Source of the DNA: Nocardioides thalensis
Lineage (GTDB): Bacteria; Actinomycetota; Actinomycetes; Propionibacteriales; Nocardioidaceae
NCBI RefSeq assembly: GCF_013410655.1
Contig: NZ_JACCFP010000001.1
Span: forward strand, 4,363,501-4,427,500
Length of the DNA: 64,000 nucleotides
Direction of reading: 5' to 3'
Below the pieces are notes generated by a model that saw nothing but the letters and a program-made list of their open reading frames with translations, was not told the origin of the DNA and ran no database searches. The first letter of the stretch is position 1, and every line of letters begins with the position of its first letter. A program made the translations under genes and the position numbers. Positions 16,587-25,528 of this stretch are shown piece after piece.

Positions 16587-17576
16587 ATGGCTCCCCGCCG
16601 CGTCCTCGTCGTCGGCTACCACGCCGCCGAGGCCCTCGACATCGCCAGCGTGGTCAGCGCGCTCCAGCTCGCCAACCAGGTGACCGGACGCGCCGTCTAC
16701 TCCGTGCAGCTGGCGGCACCGGGCGGCGGCACGGTCCACACCGGCACCGGGCTCACCCTGGTTGCCGACCGCGTGCTGGAGCGGACGCGCGGCCCGCTCG
16801 ACACCCTGGTCGTCTCCGGGGGCATCGGGTACGTCGACGCGATGGACGACGCCGTGGTGGTGGCGCACGTGCGCCGCCTCGCGCGCGACGCCCGCCGGGT
16901 GGCCTCGGTCTGCACGGGGGCGGGGATCCTCGCTGCCGCGGGCATCCTCGACGGCCGGCGCGCGGCGACCCACTGGGACCACGCGCAGCTGCTCGCCGAC
17001 CGGTTCCCGCGGGTCCGGTGGGACCCGGCCCCGATCTTCGTGGTGGACGGCCGCTTCTGCACGTCGGCCGGCGTCACCGCGGGCCTCGACCTGACCCTCT
17101 CGTTCGTCGAGGAGGACGCCGGGCCGCGGGTGGCGCGCGACGTCGCCCGCCAGCTCGTGACCTACATGCAGCGGCCGGGCAACCAGGCCCAGATGAGCAT
17201 GTTCACCTCGTCGCCCCCCGCGGCGTCGTCCGTCGTCAGCGAGGCCGTCGACCACGTCAAGGCGCACCTCGACGCCGACCTGACCACGGCCGGCCTCGCG
17301 GAGCGATCCGGTGTGAGCGAGCGGCACCTCACCCGGTTGTTCCTGCGCGAGCTCGGGATCCCGCCCGGCCGGTTCGTACGACGCGCGCGGTGCGAGGCCG
17401 CGGCCCAGCTCCTCGCCACGACCGACCTCACCGTCGAGGCGATCGCCGACCGGTGCGGCTTCGGCACGGACGAGACCCTGCGCCAGGCGTTCCAACGCAG
17501 CTACGGGGTCTCCCCGTCGCACTACCGGATGACCCACTCGACGACGCGGCGTGCCGGGGTGCGCGCGTCGGGGTGA
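16587..17576 (+). CDS. GlxA-type regulator (DJ-1/PfpI domain + AraC HTH)
   Basis: A 329-residue fusion: a DJ-1/PfpI class I amidotransferase-like domain (residues about 5-185) with the nucleophile-elbow Cys109 in VASVCTGAGIL, and a C-terminal AraC-type double helix-turn-helix (about 225-322, ending CGFGTDETLRQAFQRSYGVSPSHYR). GlxA-type proteins regulate catabolic or stress genes, and the amidase-like part is thought to sense a ligand. A TAGCGT -10 box at 16575-16580 lies 6 bases before the ATG, so the mRNA may be leaderless. The reductase gene 49 bp downstream is a likely target or operon partner. Confidence 0.92.
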   Translation: MAPRRVLVVGYHAAEALDIASVVSALQLANQVTGRAVYSVQLAAPGGGTVHTGTGLTLVADRVLERTRGPLDTLVVSGGIGYVDAMDDAVVVAHVRRLARDARRVASVCTGAGILAAAGILDGRRAATHWDHAQLLADRFPRVRWDPAPIFVVDGRFCTSAGVTAGLDLTLSFVEEDAGPRVARDVARQLVTYMQRPGNQAQMSMFTSSPPAASSVVSEAVDHVKAHLDADLTTAGLAERSGVSERHLTRLFLRELGIPPGRFVRRARCEAAAQLLATTDLTVEAIADRCGFGTDETLRQAFQRSYGVSPSHYRMTHSTTRRAGVRASG

Positions 17577-17625
17577 GCGGCCACCGACCGTCGGCACACC
17601 CGCCGGCTCTCACGAAAGGGAAACG

Positions 17626-18195
17626 ATGGCGGAACTGATGATCGACTACATCACCTCGCTCGACGGCTTCGGCTCCGCCGAGGGCTGGCCGGGCCTGTGG
17701 GGGATGGGCGGACCCGACTACTACGACTTCCTCGGCAAGGACGGCGCGTCCGAGTACGCGCTGCTGATGGGCGCGACGACGTACCGGATGTTCCGCGGCT
17801 TCGCCGAGGCCGGCGAGGACTTCATCGACGAGCTGACGCGCCGTCCGAAGCTCGTGTTCTCCTCGACCCTCGACGAGCCTCTCGACTGGGAGAACTCCAC
17901 GCTGGTGTCGGGCGATGCGGTCGAGGCGGTGGGGGAGCTCAAGCGGGACGGGGACCTCCCGCTGCGCACCATCGGCAGCGTGAGCCTGTGCCGGTCGTTG
18001 CTGACCGCCGGCCTCGTCGACCGCTACCGCGTCGTCGTGTTCCCCGTCGTCAACGGAGCGACCGGCGCCGACCGGATGTACGACGGCTGGCCGGACGTCC
18101 GGCTCGACCTGATCGAGGCGCGGACGCTCGACGGTCGGCTGCAGCTGCTCGAGTACGCGCCCACCGTCCTCGACGGCCCGCCAGGCACGGAGTAG
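17626..18195 (+). CDS. Dihydrofolate reductase family (RibD C-terminal-like) protein
   Basis: A 189-residue protein with the pattern of the RibD C-terminal / DHFR superfamily: an opening strand IDYITSLDGF, LLMGATTYRMF, KLVFSSTLDEPL, and LRTIGSVSLCRSLLTAGLVD followed by RVVVFPVVNG. These enzymes reduce pterin- or pyrimidine-like substrates with NADPH, but most stand-alone members are uncharacterised. The ATG at 17626 follows GAAAGGGAAA. It lies 49 bp behind the GlxA-type regulator gene on the same strand, which suggests shared control. Confidence 0.87.
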   Translation: MAELMIDYITSLDGFGSAEGWPGLWGMGGPDYYDFLGKDGASEYALLMGATTYRMFRGFAEAGEDFIDELTRRPKLVFSSTLDEPLDWENSTLVSGDAVEAVGELKRDGDLPLRTIGSVSLCRSLLTAGLVDRYRVVVFPVVNGATGADRMYDGWPDVRLDLIEARTLDGRLQLLEYAPTVLDGPPGTE

Positions 18196-18228
18196 CCACG
18201 ACCCCTCCGTGATGCTTCCCGCGTCCGA

Positions 18229-19938
18229 TCAGTCGTCGGGCGTGTCCTCGGCGTACATCTCCTCGATGACGTCGGCGTACTTCGCGCCGATCGGCTTGCG
18301 CTTGAGCTTCATCGTCGGTGTCAGCTCGTCACCGCCCGGAAGCCAGTCGGTGGCGAGGATCCGGTGCTTCTTGACCTGCTCGACGCGCGACAGCCGGGCG
18401 TTGGCCGTGGCGATCGCGTCGGCGACCTGCTGCTGCACGCCCGGGTCGTCGGCCAGCGCCGCTGCCGATCCGTCGGCCAGGCCGGCCTGCTCGGCGTACG
18501 CCGCGCACACGTCGGGGTCGAGGACGACGAGCGCGACGTTGTAGGGGCGCCGGTCGCCGACCACGACCGCCTGGCCGATCAGCGGGTGCGCGGCCTTGAC
18601 GGCCTGCTCGATGTTGGCCGGCGACATGTTCTTGCCGGCGGAGTTGATGATCAGCTCCTTCTTGCGGTCGACGATCGTGACGTAGCCGTCGTCGTCGATG
18701 GTGGCGATGTCGCCGGTGTGCAGCCAGCCCTCGCCGTCGATCACCTCGGCGGTCTTCTCGGGCTGGTTGCGGTAGCCCCGCATCAGCTGGGCACCGCGCA
18801 CGAGCAGCTCCCCGTCGTCGGCGAGCCGGACCTCGAGGCCGGGGAGGGCCTTGCCGACGGTGCCGATCCTGACGGCATCGGGCGGGTTGACCGTGCCGCA
18901 GCACGAGATCTCGGACATGCCCCACAGCTCGCAGATCGGGATGCCGAGCTCGGCGAAGTAGGTCAGCACCTCGGGCGCGATCGGCGCCGCCCCCGACACG
19001 GTGTAGCGGACGTCGTCGAGACCGATGAGCTGGCGGACCACCGTGCGGGTCTCCTCGTCGAGCGCCGCGGGGTCGGTGACGCCCTTCGCCTCGAGGCCGG
19101 CCTTGAGCTTCTCCCAGATGCGCGGCACCCCGCCCCACACGGTCGGCCGGACCTCGCCGAGCACGCCGACGACCGCCTTCGGGTCGGTGACGTAGGTGAT
19201 CGTGCCGCCGAAGACCATCGGCGAGTAGTGGGCGCCCCAGCGGTCGGCGATGTGGGCGGCCGGGAGGTACGACGTGCCGCGGTCGCCGGGCTTCGCCTCC
19301 AGCACGGCGTTGATGCCGCGCAGCTGGGCCAGCATGCTGCCGTGCGTCAGCTCCACGCCCTTGGGCGGGCCGGTGGTGCCGGAGGTGTAGATCAGCGTGA
19401 GCACGTCGTCGGGCCCGACCGCGCGCCAGGAGGACTCGAAGTCGAAGTCGTCGGCCCCGGCCGTCTCGACGTCGTCGAGCGAGATGGTGCCCTCGCCCCC
19501 GTCGATGCTGATGATCGTCTCGGCGCCGGTCTCGGCGGCGCGGATCTGCGGGAGGAACATCTGCTCGGTCACGACGACCTTGTTGCCGGCGTTGCCGAAG
19601 AGGTAGGAGATCTGCTCGGGCGAGGACGTGTTGTAGATCGAGAACGGGATCGCGCCCAGGTGCAGCGCCGCGGTGTCGCCCAGCGCGAACTCCGGCCGGT
19701 TGAGCAGCATGAACCCGACGGTGTCGCCGGGCCCGACGCCGAGCGCCGCCAGTCCGGCCGCGATCCGGCGGACGCGGTCGCCGTACTCCTGCCAGGTGAT
19801 CTCCTGCGCGCCGCCGGGCGTGCGGAGGGCGACGTCGCCGCCGCACCGCGCAACGGTGTTCTGGAACGCCTCGCACATCGTCGCGACGTCGAGCGGGTCG
19901 GTGGTGGTCGTGTCCGGGGTGGCGTCGGTGGCCGTCAT
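18229..19938 (-). CDS. Long-chain acyl-CoA synthetase (AMP-forming)
   Basis: A 569-residue ANL-superfamily adenylating enzyme. LTLIYTSGTTGPPKGVEL is the ATP/AMP P-loop, YTVSGAAPIAPEVLTYF and ICELWGMSEISC are the core motifs, and WLHTGDIATIDDDGYVTIVD followed by RKKELIINSAGKNMSP is the hinge and C-terminal domain. It activates a fatty acid to acyl-AMP and then acyl-CoA, like FadD15-type enzymes. The frame is open upstream; the ATG at 19938 is chosen because MTATDATPD is followed at once by conserved sequence, but no clear ribosome site is visible. Its neighbours are convergent or divergent, so it is transcribed alone. Confidence 0.93.
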   Translation of the reverse strand: MTATDATPDTTTTDPLDVATMCEAFQNTVARCGGDVALRTPGGAQEITWQEYGDRVRRIAAGLAALGVGPGDTVGFMLLNRPEFALGDTAALHLGAIPFSIYNTSSPEQISYLFGNAGNKVVVTEQMFLPQIRAAETGAETIISIDGGEGTISLDDVETAGADDFDFESSWRAVGPDDVLTLIYTSGTTGPPKGVELTHGSMLAQLRGINAVLEAKPGDRGTSYLPAAHIADRWGAHYSPMVFGGTITYVTDPKAVVGVLGEVRPTVWGGVPRIWEKLKAGLEAKGVTDPAALDEETRTVVRQLIGLDDVRYTVSGAAPIAPEVLTYFAELGIPICELWGMSEISCCGTVNPPDAVRIGTVGKALPGLEVRLADDGELLVRGAQLMRGYRNQPEKTAEVIDGEGWLHTGDIATIDDDGYVTIVDRKKELIINSAGKNMSPANIEQAVKAAHPLIGQAVVVGDRRPYNVALVVLDPDVCAAYAEQAGLADGSAAALADDPGVQQQVADAIATANARLSRVEQVKKHRILATDWLPGGDELTPTMKLKRKPIGAKYADVIEEMYAEDTPDD

Positions 19939-20000
19939 GCGTCGATGGTGGTCGGTGTGACCCGGATCACGCAACGGTGGCCGGCCGATGTCCCACGGGT

Positions 20001-20027
20001 TGTCCATCGGAGCGGTGGCGCTTCGTC
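20001..20027 (+). promoter_or_regulatory. Possible ECF42-type promoter before the microprotein-YCII-sigma operon
   Basis: TGTCCA (20001-20006), a 17-bp spacer and CGTC (20024-20027). It differs by one base from the ECF42 motif I recall (TGTCGA and CG(A/T)C) and lies 38 bp before the first gene of the ECF42 operon, which fits autoregulation. Confidence 0.5.
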
Positions 20028-20064
20028 GTACCGACAAGAGCCGCCACCCGAAGGAGAGCACGAC

Positions 20065-20220
20065 ATGGTGAAGAGCAACGCCTACCCCGAGATGATCCTC
20101 GCCTCCGCGCGCGAGCGGATCGCGGCCCTCGAGCGCGAGGCCGAGCGGCGCGAGCGGCGAAGGTCCGTGCTGCGCCGTACGCTCGGCCGCGTGACCGGAT
20201 CCGGGCGTGAGCGCCGATGA
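20065..20220 (+). CDS. 51-residue basic microprotein, first gene of the ECF42 operon
   Basis: A short ORF with ATG at 20065, an AAGGAGAG ribosome site 6-13 bases ahead, and a stop that overlaps the YCII start (ATG at 20217, TGA at 20218-20220). The protein is helical and very rich in Arg and Glu (ILASARERIAALEREAERRE). I recognise no family. Its position between a candidate ECF42 promoter and the YCII gene, plus the coupling overlap, argues that it is translated. It could be a small partner of the sigma factor or simply a leader peptide for coupling. Confidence 0.6.
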   Translation: MVKSNAYPEMILASARERIAALEREAERRERRRSVLRRTLGRVTGSGRERR

Positions 20221-20558
20221 GGTACCTGATGCTGGTCTGCGGCGACGAGGACCTGGAGCTCACGCCGGAGGAGCGCCGGGCGCTCGACCAGCGCGCCGCG
20301 GCGTGGGTCGAGGAGATGACGGCCCGCGGCGTGCGCGTCGACGGCAACCGGCTGGCGCGCGCCGACACCGCGACCACCGTGCGCGTCCGGAACGGCGAGA
20401 TGCTCGTCTCCGACGGGCCCTTCGCGGAGACCAAGGAGCAGGTCGGCGGCTACGACCTGCTCGAGTGCGCGGACCTCGACGAGGCGCTCGAGGTCGCTGG
20501 CCAGCACCCGGTCGCGGAGATCGGGACGCTCGAGCTGCGCCCGCTCCACGTCCCGTGA
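20217..20558 (+). CDS. YCII (DGPF) family protein, ECF42-linked
   Basis: A 113-residue protein opening RYLMLVCGDEDLELTPEE and carrying the exact DGPF signature (SDGPFAETKEQVGGYDLLE), then a helix and a closing strand LELRPLHV. DGPF proteins are the standard neighbours and targets of ECF42 sigma factors. Their activity is unknown. It overlaps the microprotein gene by 4 bases and ends 7 bases before the sigma gene, so the three form one operon. A second copy of the family lies at 15566-15934. Confidence 0.9.
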   Translation: MRYLMLVCGDEDLELTPEERRALDQRAAAWVEEMTARGVRVDGNRLARADTATTVRVRNGEMLVSDGPFAETKEQVGGYDLLECADLDEALEVAGQHPVAEIGTLELRPLHVP

Positions 20559-20565
20559 TGCCGCG

Positions 20566-21807
<1,242 letters not shown>

Positions 21808-21824
21808 TGGCCCAGACTGAGGGC

Positions 21825-22304
21825 TCAGACGTTGCCCGCCAGCCAGTCGGCGCCCACCTCGTGCTCGGTGTCGAGGCCCTTGCCGGTCAGGTCGCACACC
21901 AGCGCCTCCAGCTTCTTGCCGACGATCGGCACGCCGCAGCGGACGTCCAGGTCGTAGGTGACGACGGTCGACCGGCCGCTCTCGGCCACGGTCGCGCTGC
22001 CGGTGATGGAGATCGGGCTGCCGGGCGTGTCGATCACGTAGTCGGCCGCATCGCCCCGCCAGGTCTGGCGGATGATCGCCCGGGTGGTCTCGCCGACGAA
22101 CTTCTTCGCGAACGCGGGCACGCCGACCACCTTCTGGTCCTGCTCGGTCACCACCTCGATCGTCTCGCCGGCCTCGGTGACCTGCGTCGATGACGACGTC
22201 GCGCCGGTCGCCCGGGCGACCCGGTCCCAGAAGCCCGGGTAGCGGAGCATCGCCAGGACCTGGCCGGCCGGGGCGTCGTAGATGAACGTTCGGGTCAGCT
22301 GCAT
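21825..22304 (-). CDS. DUF2505 family protein
   Basis: A 159-residue protein of the START/SRPBCC-like fold: QLTRTFIYDAPAGQVLAML at the N-terminus, TYDLDVRCGVPIVGKKLE and a final helix ending ADWLAGNV match the DUF2505 pattern of actinobacteria. Such proteins probably bind lipids or other hydrophobic ligands. The ATG at 22304 follows the SnoaL-like gene by 14 bp on the same strand, so both are likely under the KstR-type operator upstream of that gene. This would fit a lipid or steroid role, which is inferred only. Confidence 0.8.
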   Translation of the reverse strand: MQLTRTFIYDAPAGQVLAMLRYPGFWDRVARATGATSSSTQVTEAGETIEVVTEQDQKVVGVPAFAKKFVGETTRAIIRQTWRGDAADYVIDTPGSPISITGSATVAESGRSTVVTYDLDVRCGVPIVGKKLEALVCDLTGKGLDTEHEVGADWLAGNV

Positions 22305-22318
22305 GGGCGCATCCTCGC

Positions 22319-22771
22319 TCAGAGATCCAGGTGGTGGGAGAGGTCGCCGGTCTGGTCGATGAAGATCGTCCGCGACGCGAAGCACCACGCGCCGTCGACG
22401 ACGTGGAACGTGTCGTGGTACCGGCCGGTGACGATCGGCTGGAGCGGCAGGTCCGGGGTCGCCTGCAGCACGCAGTAGCTCGAGCGGCTGCTCGCCGTAC
22501 CCGCCTCCTCGTCGACCTCGATGATCGCGTTGGTGGTCAGGTGCTTGGTCCGGGGCGTGCCGTCGTCGTGCCGGCGGGTGGTCGTCTCGTAGAGCCTGCG
22601 CACGGCCTCGGCGCCGTGGAAGCGGGTCTCGGGCGGCCCGTCGGGGACGCCGTGGATGGTGGCGTGCGCGAACAGCTCGGCGACACCGTCGAAGTCGCCG
22701 AGGTCGACCCGCTCGGCGTAGGTGTAGAGGAGGTTCTCGATCGCGCGGCTCGCGTCCACCCGCGACAGCAT
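22319..22771 (-). CDS. SnoaL-like / NTF2-fold protein
   Basis: A 150-residue NTF2-superfamily protein (same fold as ketosteroid isomerase). ASRAIENLLYTYAERVDLGD is the opening helix, ATIHGVPDG and EAVRRLYETTTR follow, then alternating strands ending TIFIDQTGDLSHHLDL. This subgroup includes dehydratases and isomerases of steroid and polyketide metabolism. GGAGG stands 6 bases before the ATG. A perfect KstR-type operator lies 12 bp upstream, so the gene is probably induced by steroid breakdown products. It is followed closely by the DUF2505 gene. Confidence 0.85.
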   Translation of the reverse strand: MLSRVDASRAIENLLYTYAERVDLGDFDGVAELFAHATIHGVPDGPPETRFHGAEAVRRLYETTTRRHDDGTPRTKHLTTNAIIEVDEEAGTASSRSSYCVLQATPDLPLQPIVTGRYHDTFHVVDGAWCFASRTIFIDQTGDLSHHLDL

Positions 22772-22782
22772 AGGGGGCCTCC

Positions 22783-22796
22783 TAGAACACGTTCTA
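22783..22796. promoter_or_regulatory. KstR-type operator
   Basis: TAGAAC and GTTCTA are perfect inverted arms around AC, giving the KstR pattern TnnAACnnGTTnnA known from steroid-catabolic genes of mycobacteria and rhodococci. It overlaps the likely start of the SnoaL-like mRNA and sits close to the divergent yjbR-like promoter, so one repressor could control both. Confidence 0.75.
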
Positions 22797-22820
22797 TTCG
22801 TGCCTGTCGGCGGAGCCGCC

Positions 22821-22826
22821 TACCGT
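22821..22826 (+). promoter_or_regulatory. -10 box (TACCGT) of a leaderless transcript
   Basis: TACCGT ends exactly 7 bases before the ATG at 22834 and no ribosome site is present, so the yjbR-like mRNA probably starts at its start codon. Confidence 0.5.
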
Positions 22827-22833
22827 CTCCGGC

Positions 22834-23193
22834 ATGGCGACCTTCGACGACGTGCGCGAGCTCGGCGACGAGCTGGAGCGGTCGTACGTCGCCCAGGTGC
22901 GCGGCCGGTGGCGGTTCCGCGTCGGGCAGATCGTCTACGCCGCCTTCTCCCTCGACGAGACCGTCATGGGCTTCGCGTTCCCGAAGGAGGAGCGGGCGGG
23001 CCTGGTCGACGGCGAGCCGCACAAGTTCCACCTGCCACGCGAGTCGGAGATGCGGTTCAACTGGGTCGAGGCCGACCTCGGCGCACTCGAGCCGGCCGAG
23101 GCCAGGGAGCTCGTCGTCGAGGCCTGGCGGATGGTGGTGCCGCAGAAGGTCGCGCGGGCCTACGACCTGGCGCACCCCGACGGGCCCGGCTGA
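22834..23193 (+). CDS. MmcQ/YjbR-like protein
   Basis: A 119-residue protein with the double-wing fold pattern of the MmcQ/YjbR family: TFDDVRELGDELERSYVAQV, a strand RWRFRVGQIVYAAF, MGFAFPKEERAGLVDG, and EMRFNWVEADLGALEPAEA followed by a last helix ELVVEAWRMVVPQKVA. The family may bind DNA or small ligands; its role is not established. It probably has a leaderless mRNA and shares the KstR-type operator region with the divergent SnoaL-like gene. Confidence 0.75.
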   Translation: MATFDDVRELGDELERSYVAQVRGRWRFRVGQIVYAAFSLDETVMGFAFPKEERAGLVDGEPHKFHLPRESEMRFNWVEADLGALEPAEARELVVEAWRMVVPQKVARAYDLAHPDGPG

Positions 23194-23214
23194 GGCCCCG
23201 CCGGGCCCGGTCCG

Positions 23215-23799
23215 TCAGCTGGCAGGCTGGGTGAGGATGAGCCGGGCGAGGCCGCGGACGAGCTCGACCTCGCGACGGCCGGGCGGCTTGCCGGCCTGGA
23301 GGCTGCGACGCACGACCGCGAGCGGCAGCTCCAGCATGGCGAACACGATCTGGTCCGCATTCGCCCCACTCGATGCCTGGACCTGGGCGACGATGCGGCC
23401 GATGTCGCGGCGCAGGTGCTTGTCGGTCGTGTCGGCCGCCCTCGCCTCGGGCGGCCACTCGTCGCGACCGAGGGCGCGGGCGCCGGCCTGCAGCACCTGG
23501 GCCTCCGCCACGTGGGCCCGGCACCACTCCACGACCCAGACCGCGGCGTCCACGGCGCTGTCGGCCGACGGCTCGCCCAGCGTCTCGCGGTAGCCGGACG
23601 CGAACCGGTCCGACGTGCGGAGCCACACCGCCGCCAGGAGCGAGGGCCGGTCGGGGAACCGGTGGTAGATCGAACCGTTCGCCGCACCGATCGACTCGGC
23701 GACCGCGCCGAGCGTCACCGTCCGGATCCCGCCTTCGGCGTACAGGGCGATGGCGGCGTCGATGAAGTCGTCGGCGCTGTGCTTCGGTGGCCTTCCCAC
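23215..23799 (-). CDS. TetR family transcriptional repressor
   Basis: A 194-residue TetR protein. The N-terminal helix-turn-helix covers residues about 5-55, with DDFIDAAIALYAEGGIRTVT and SIGAANGSIYHRFPDRPSL. The helical C-terminal domain has VVEWCRAHVAEAQVLQAGAR. A longer frame starting at 23844 exists, but it would begin inside the operator; the GTG at 23799, giving MGRPPKHSADDF, is the usual TetR start. Two palindromes directly upstream are its likely autoregulatory operators and would also repress the divergent DUF1330-like gene. Confidence 0.92.
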   Translation of the reverse strand: MGRPPKHSADDFIDAAIALYAEGGIRTVTLGAVAESIGAANGSIYHRFPDRPSLLAAVWLRTSDRFASGYRETLGEPSADSAVDAAVWVVEWCRAHVAEAQVLQAGARALGRDEWPPEARAADTTDKHLRRDIGRIVAQVQASSGANADQIVFAMLELPLAVVRRSLQAGKPPGRREVELVRGLARLILTQPAS

Positions 23800-23804
23800 A
23801 GATA

Positions 23805-23820
23805 TGGAGTATATGCTCCA
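23805..23820. promoter_or_regulatory. TetR operator, proximal copy (imperfect palindrome)
   Basis: TGGAG at 23805-23809 and CTCCA at 23816-23820 flank TATATG; only one inner pair is mismatched. It starts 6 bp from the tetR GTG, and its TGGAG half-site is shared with the larger palindrome next to it. Confidence 0.65.
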
Positions 23821-23823
23821 ATA

Positions 23824-23847
23824 ATTGTGGAGCGATCGCTCCACAAT
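23824..23847. promoter_or_regulatory. TetR operator, perfect 24-bp palindrome
   Basis: ATTGTGGAGCGA at 23824-23835 is followed directly by its exact reverse complement at 23836-23847. It lies midway in the 68-bp gap between the tetR gene and the divergent gene, so binding would block both promoters. Confidence 0.8.
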
Positions 23848-23867
23848 CTTGAGCTCGAGGAGTCGCC

Positions 23868-24257
23868 GTGGTCACGCTCGAAGAGAACCTCCCTGCGTAC
23901 GTCCTGGTACGGACGGCCGACCTGCAGGTCGGCCCGGAAATCGGGGAGTACGTGCGGTCGGTGGACCTCTCCCTCGAGGCGTACGGCGCCGAGATCCTCG
24001 TGCAGAACTTCCCTGCGCGGGTGCTCGAAGGCGAGTGGGACGGCTTCGTGACGCTGCTGCGCTTCAGCGATCGCGAGGCGGCCCAGCGCTGGTACGGCTC
24101 GCCCGAGTACCAGGCGATCCGGCACCTGCGGACCGACAGCTCCACGCCGACCTGCATCCTCGTCGAGGGCGTCCGGTCCGGACATCGATCCGCCGACCTC
24201 GCGCAGATCTTCGGTCTCGACGGGCCGCCGCCGGCGGGCGACCTGGCGCGCGCCTAG
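23868..24257 (+). CDS. DUF1330-like protein controlled by the divergent TetR
   Basis: A 129-residue protein whose core resembles DUF1330 (dimeric ferredoxin-like fold): a first strand AYVLVRTADL, EYVRSVDLSLEAYGAEILVQ, WDGFVTLLRFSDREAAQRWY and SPEYQAIRHLR. The family is uncharacterised. The start is GTG at 23868 with GAGGAG 5-10 bases ahead. Its promoter must overlap the two TetR palindromes. It converges on and overlaps by 4 bp the GNAT gene on the other strand. Confidence 0.8.
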   Translation: MVTLEENLPAYVLVRTADLQVGPEIGEYVRSVDLSLEAYGAEILVQNFPARVLEGEWDGFVTLLRFSDREAAQRWYGSPEYQAIRHLRTDSSTPTCILVEGVRSGHRSADLAQIFGLDGPPPAGDLARA

Positions 24258-24724
24258 CTGTCGGGCTGACCTTCCGCGGTCGCGAGCGTGGTCTCCAGCT
24301 CGATCCACGGGATCGTGTCCTCGGGCCGCAGGTAGCGCTCGGTCTCGACGAAACCGTGGTCCTGGGCGAAACGGAGGCCGTCGGTGTTCGAGGCCAGCAC
24401 GACGGTGCCCAGCCTCGTCGCACCCAGGCGGCGCGCATGTGCGACGGCACGTCGGTAGATCTGCTCGCCGTACCCGCGTCGGCGGTGGTCCGGCAGCACG
24501 CGAGCGATCACCCGTGCGACCGGGATCTCGGCCGACGGCGGCCACACCGTGCTGTTGCCGACCAGCACGTCATCGACGTACGCGAGCTCGAGGTGGTTGC
24601 GGGTGCTGCGCTCGCGCACCTCCTCGAGCGACAGCGGCGCGGTCGGGATGATGACGTTGTGGACGTGGCGCCACTCCTCGAGGAGGGCGTCGGTCGCAGG
24701 CGTCTCGAACCGGATCGCGGGCAT
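24254..24724 (-). CDS. GNAT family N-acetyltransferase
   Basis: A 156-residue GNAT protein. VARVIARVLPDHRRRGYGEQ is motif A with the RRRGYG acetyl-CoA loop, and LGTVVLASNTDGLRFAQDHG is motif B. The substrate is unknown. The frame is open upstream to 24781, but MPAIRFET at 24724 fits the family better, and only a weak GGGGG site precedes it. It may be transcribed alone; the SDR gene on the same strand ends 63 bp before it starts. Confidence 0.87.
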   Translation of the reverse strand: MPAIRFETPATDALLEEWRHVHNVIIPTAPLSLEEVRERSTRNHLELAYVDDVLVGNSTVWPPSAEIPVARVIARVLPDHRRRGYGEQIYRRAVAHARRLGATRLGTVVLASNTDGLRFAQDHGFVETERYLRPEDTIPWIELETTLATAEGQPDS

Positions 24725-24787
24725 CCCCCGATTCAACGAGCGCGGTGCCGCGAGGTCAACGCGATTTGCGGTGGATCGCATTGGCCG

Positions 24788-25528
24788 TCAACGGCCGCCG
24801 GCCACCCTGATCGTCGTGGCGGTGACGTACGACGCGGCGTCGCTCATCAGCCAGGCGACGGACTCGGCGATCTCGGCCGGGGCGGCCGGGCGCCCGAGCG
24901 GGATGGTCGGGGCCATGGCTGCGAGCCTGCCCGGATCGCCGGTCGCCGCGTGCAGGTCGGTGTCGACGAGACCGGGCGCGACGGCGACGACGCGGACGCC
25001 CTGGCGCCCGACCTCGATCCCGAGGCCCTTCGTCATCAGGTCGAGCCCCGCCTTGGCCGCTGCGTAGTGGACGTACTCGCCCGGGGACCCGAGCGTCGCC
25101 GCGCCGGAGGTGATGTTGACGATGACCCCGCCGGCCCCGCCCGCATCCGTGCTCAGCGCACGGACCGCTGCCTGCGCGACCAGCACCGGAGCGGTCAGGT
25201 TGAGCTCGATGACGCGCCGTACCTCGTCGGGAGGCGTGTCCGCCAACGGCGCGTAGCGGTAGGTCGCACCGGCGTTGTTGACGACCCCGGTGAGGCGGCC
25301 CAGGTCGGCGGCAGCGCCGAACAGCGCCTCGATGCCGCCGTCGTCGAGGAGGTCGGCGCGAACGGTCGCACACCGGACCCCGGCCGCGCGCACCTCTGCC
25401 GCGGTCGCCGCGGCTGCTTCCTCGTCGCGCGCGTAGCCGAGCACGAGGTCGTGGCCGTCACTCGCCAGGCGCGTGGCGATCGCCGCGCCGATCCCGCGCG
25501 TGCCGCCGGTGACGATCGTGAGGCTCAC
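24788..25528 (-). CDS. Short-chain dehydrogenase/reductase
   Basis: A 246-residue classical SDR. TIVTGGTRGIGAAIATRLAS is the TGxxxGIG cofactor loop, VVNNAGATYRY the NNAG strand, VIVNITSGAATLG holds the catalytic Ser, and YVHYAAAKAGLDLM holds the YxxxK pair. It oxidises or reduces a hydroxyl or ketone group with NAD(P). The start GTG (25526-25528) overlaps the stop of the YCII-like gene as GTGA, so the two are coupled. The substrate is unknown. Confidence 0.92.
   Translation of the reverse strand: MSLTIVTGGTRGIGAAIATRLASDGHDLVLGYARDEEAAAATAAEVRAAGVRCATVRADLLDDGGIEALFGAAADLGRLTGVVNNAGATYRYAPLADTPPDEVRRVIELNLTAPVLVAQAAVRALSTDAGGAGGVIVNITSGAATLGSPGEYVHYAAAKAGLDLMTKGLGIEVGRQGVRVVAVAPGLVDTDLHAATGDPGRLAAMAPTIPLGRPAAPAEIAESVAWLMSDAASYVTATTIRVAGGR

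Noticed and set aside
22783-22796. LexA (SOS) box
   Set aside because: LexA needs GAAC-N4-GTTC; here the spacer between GAAC and GTTC is 2 bases, as in KstR sites.
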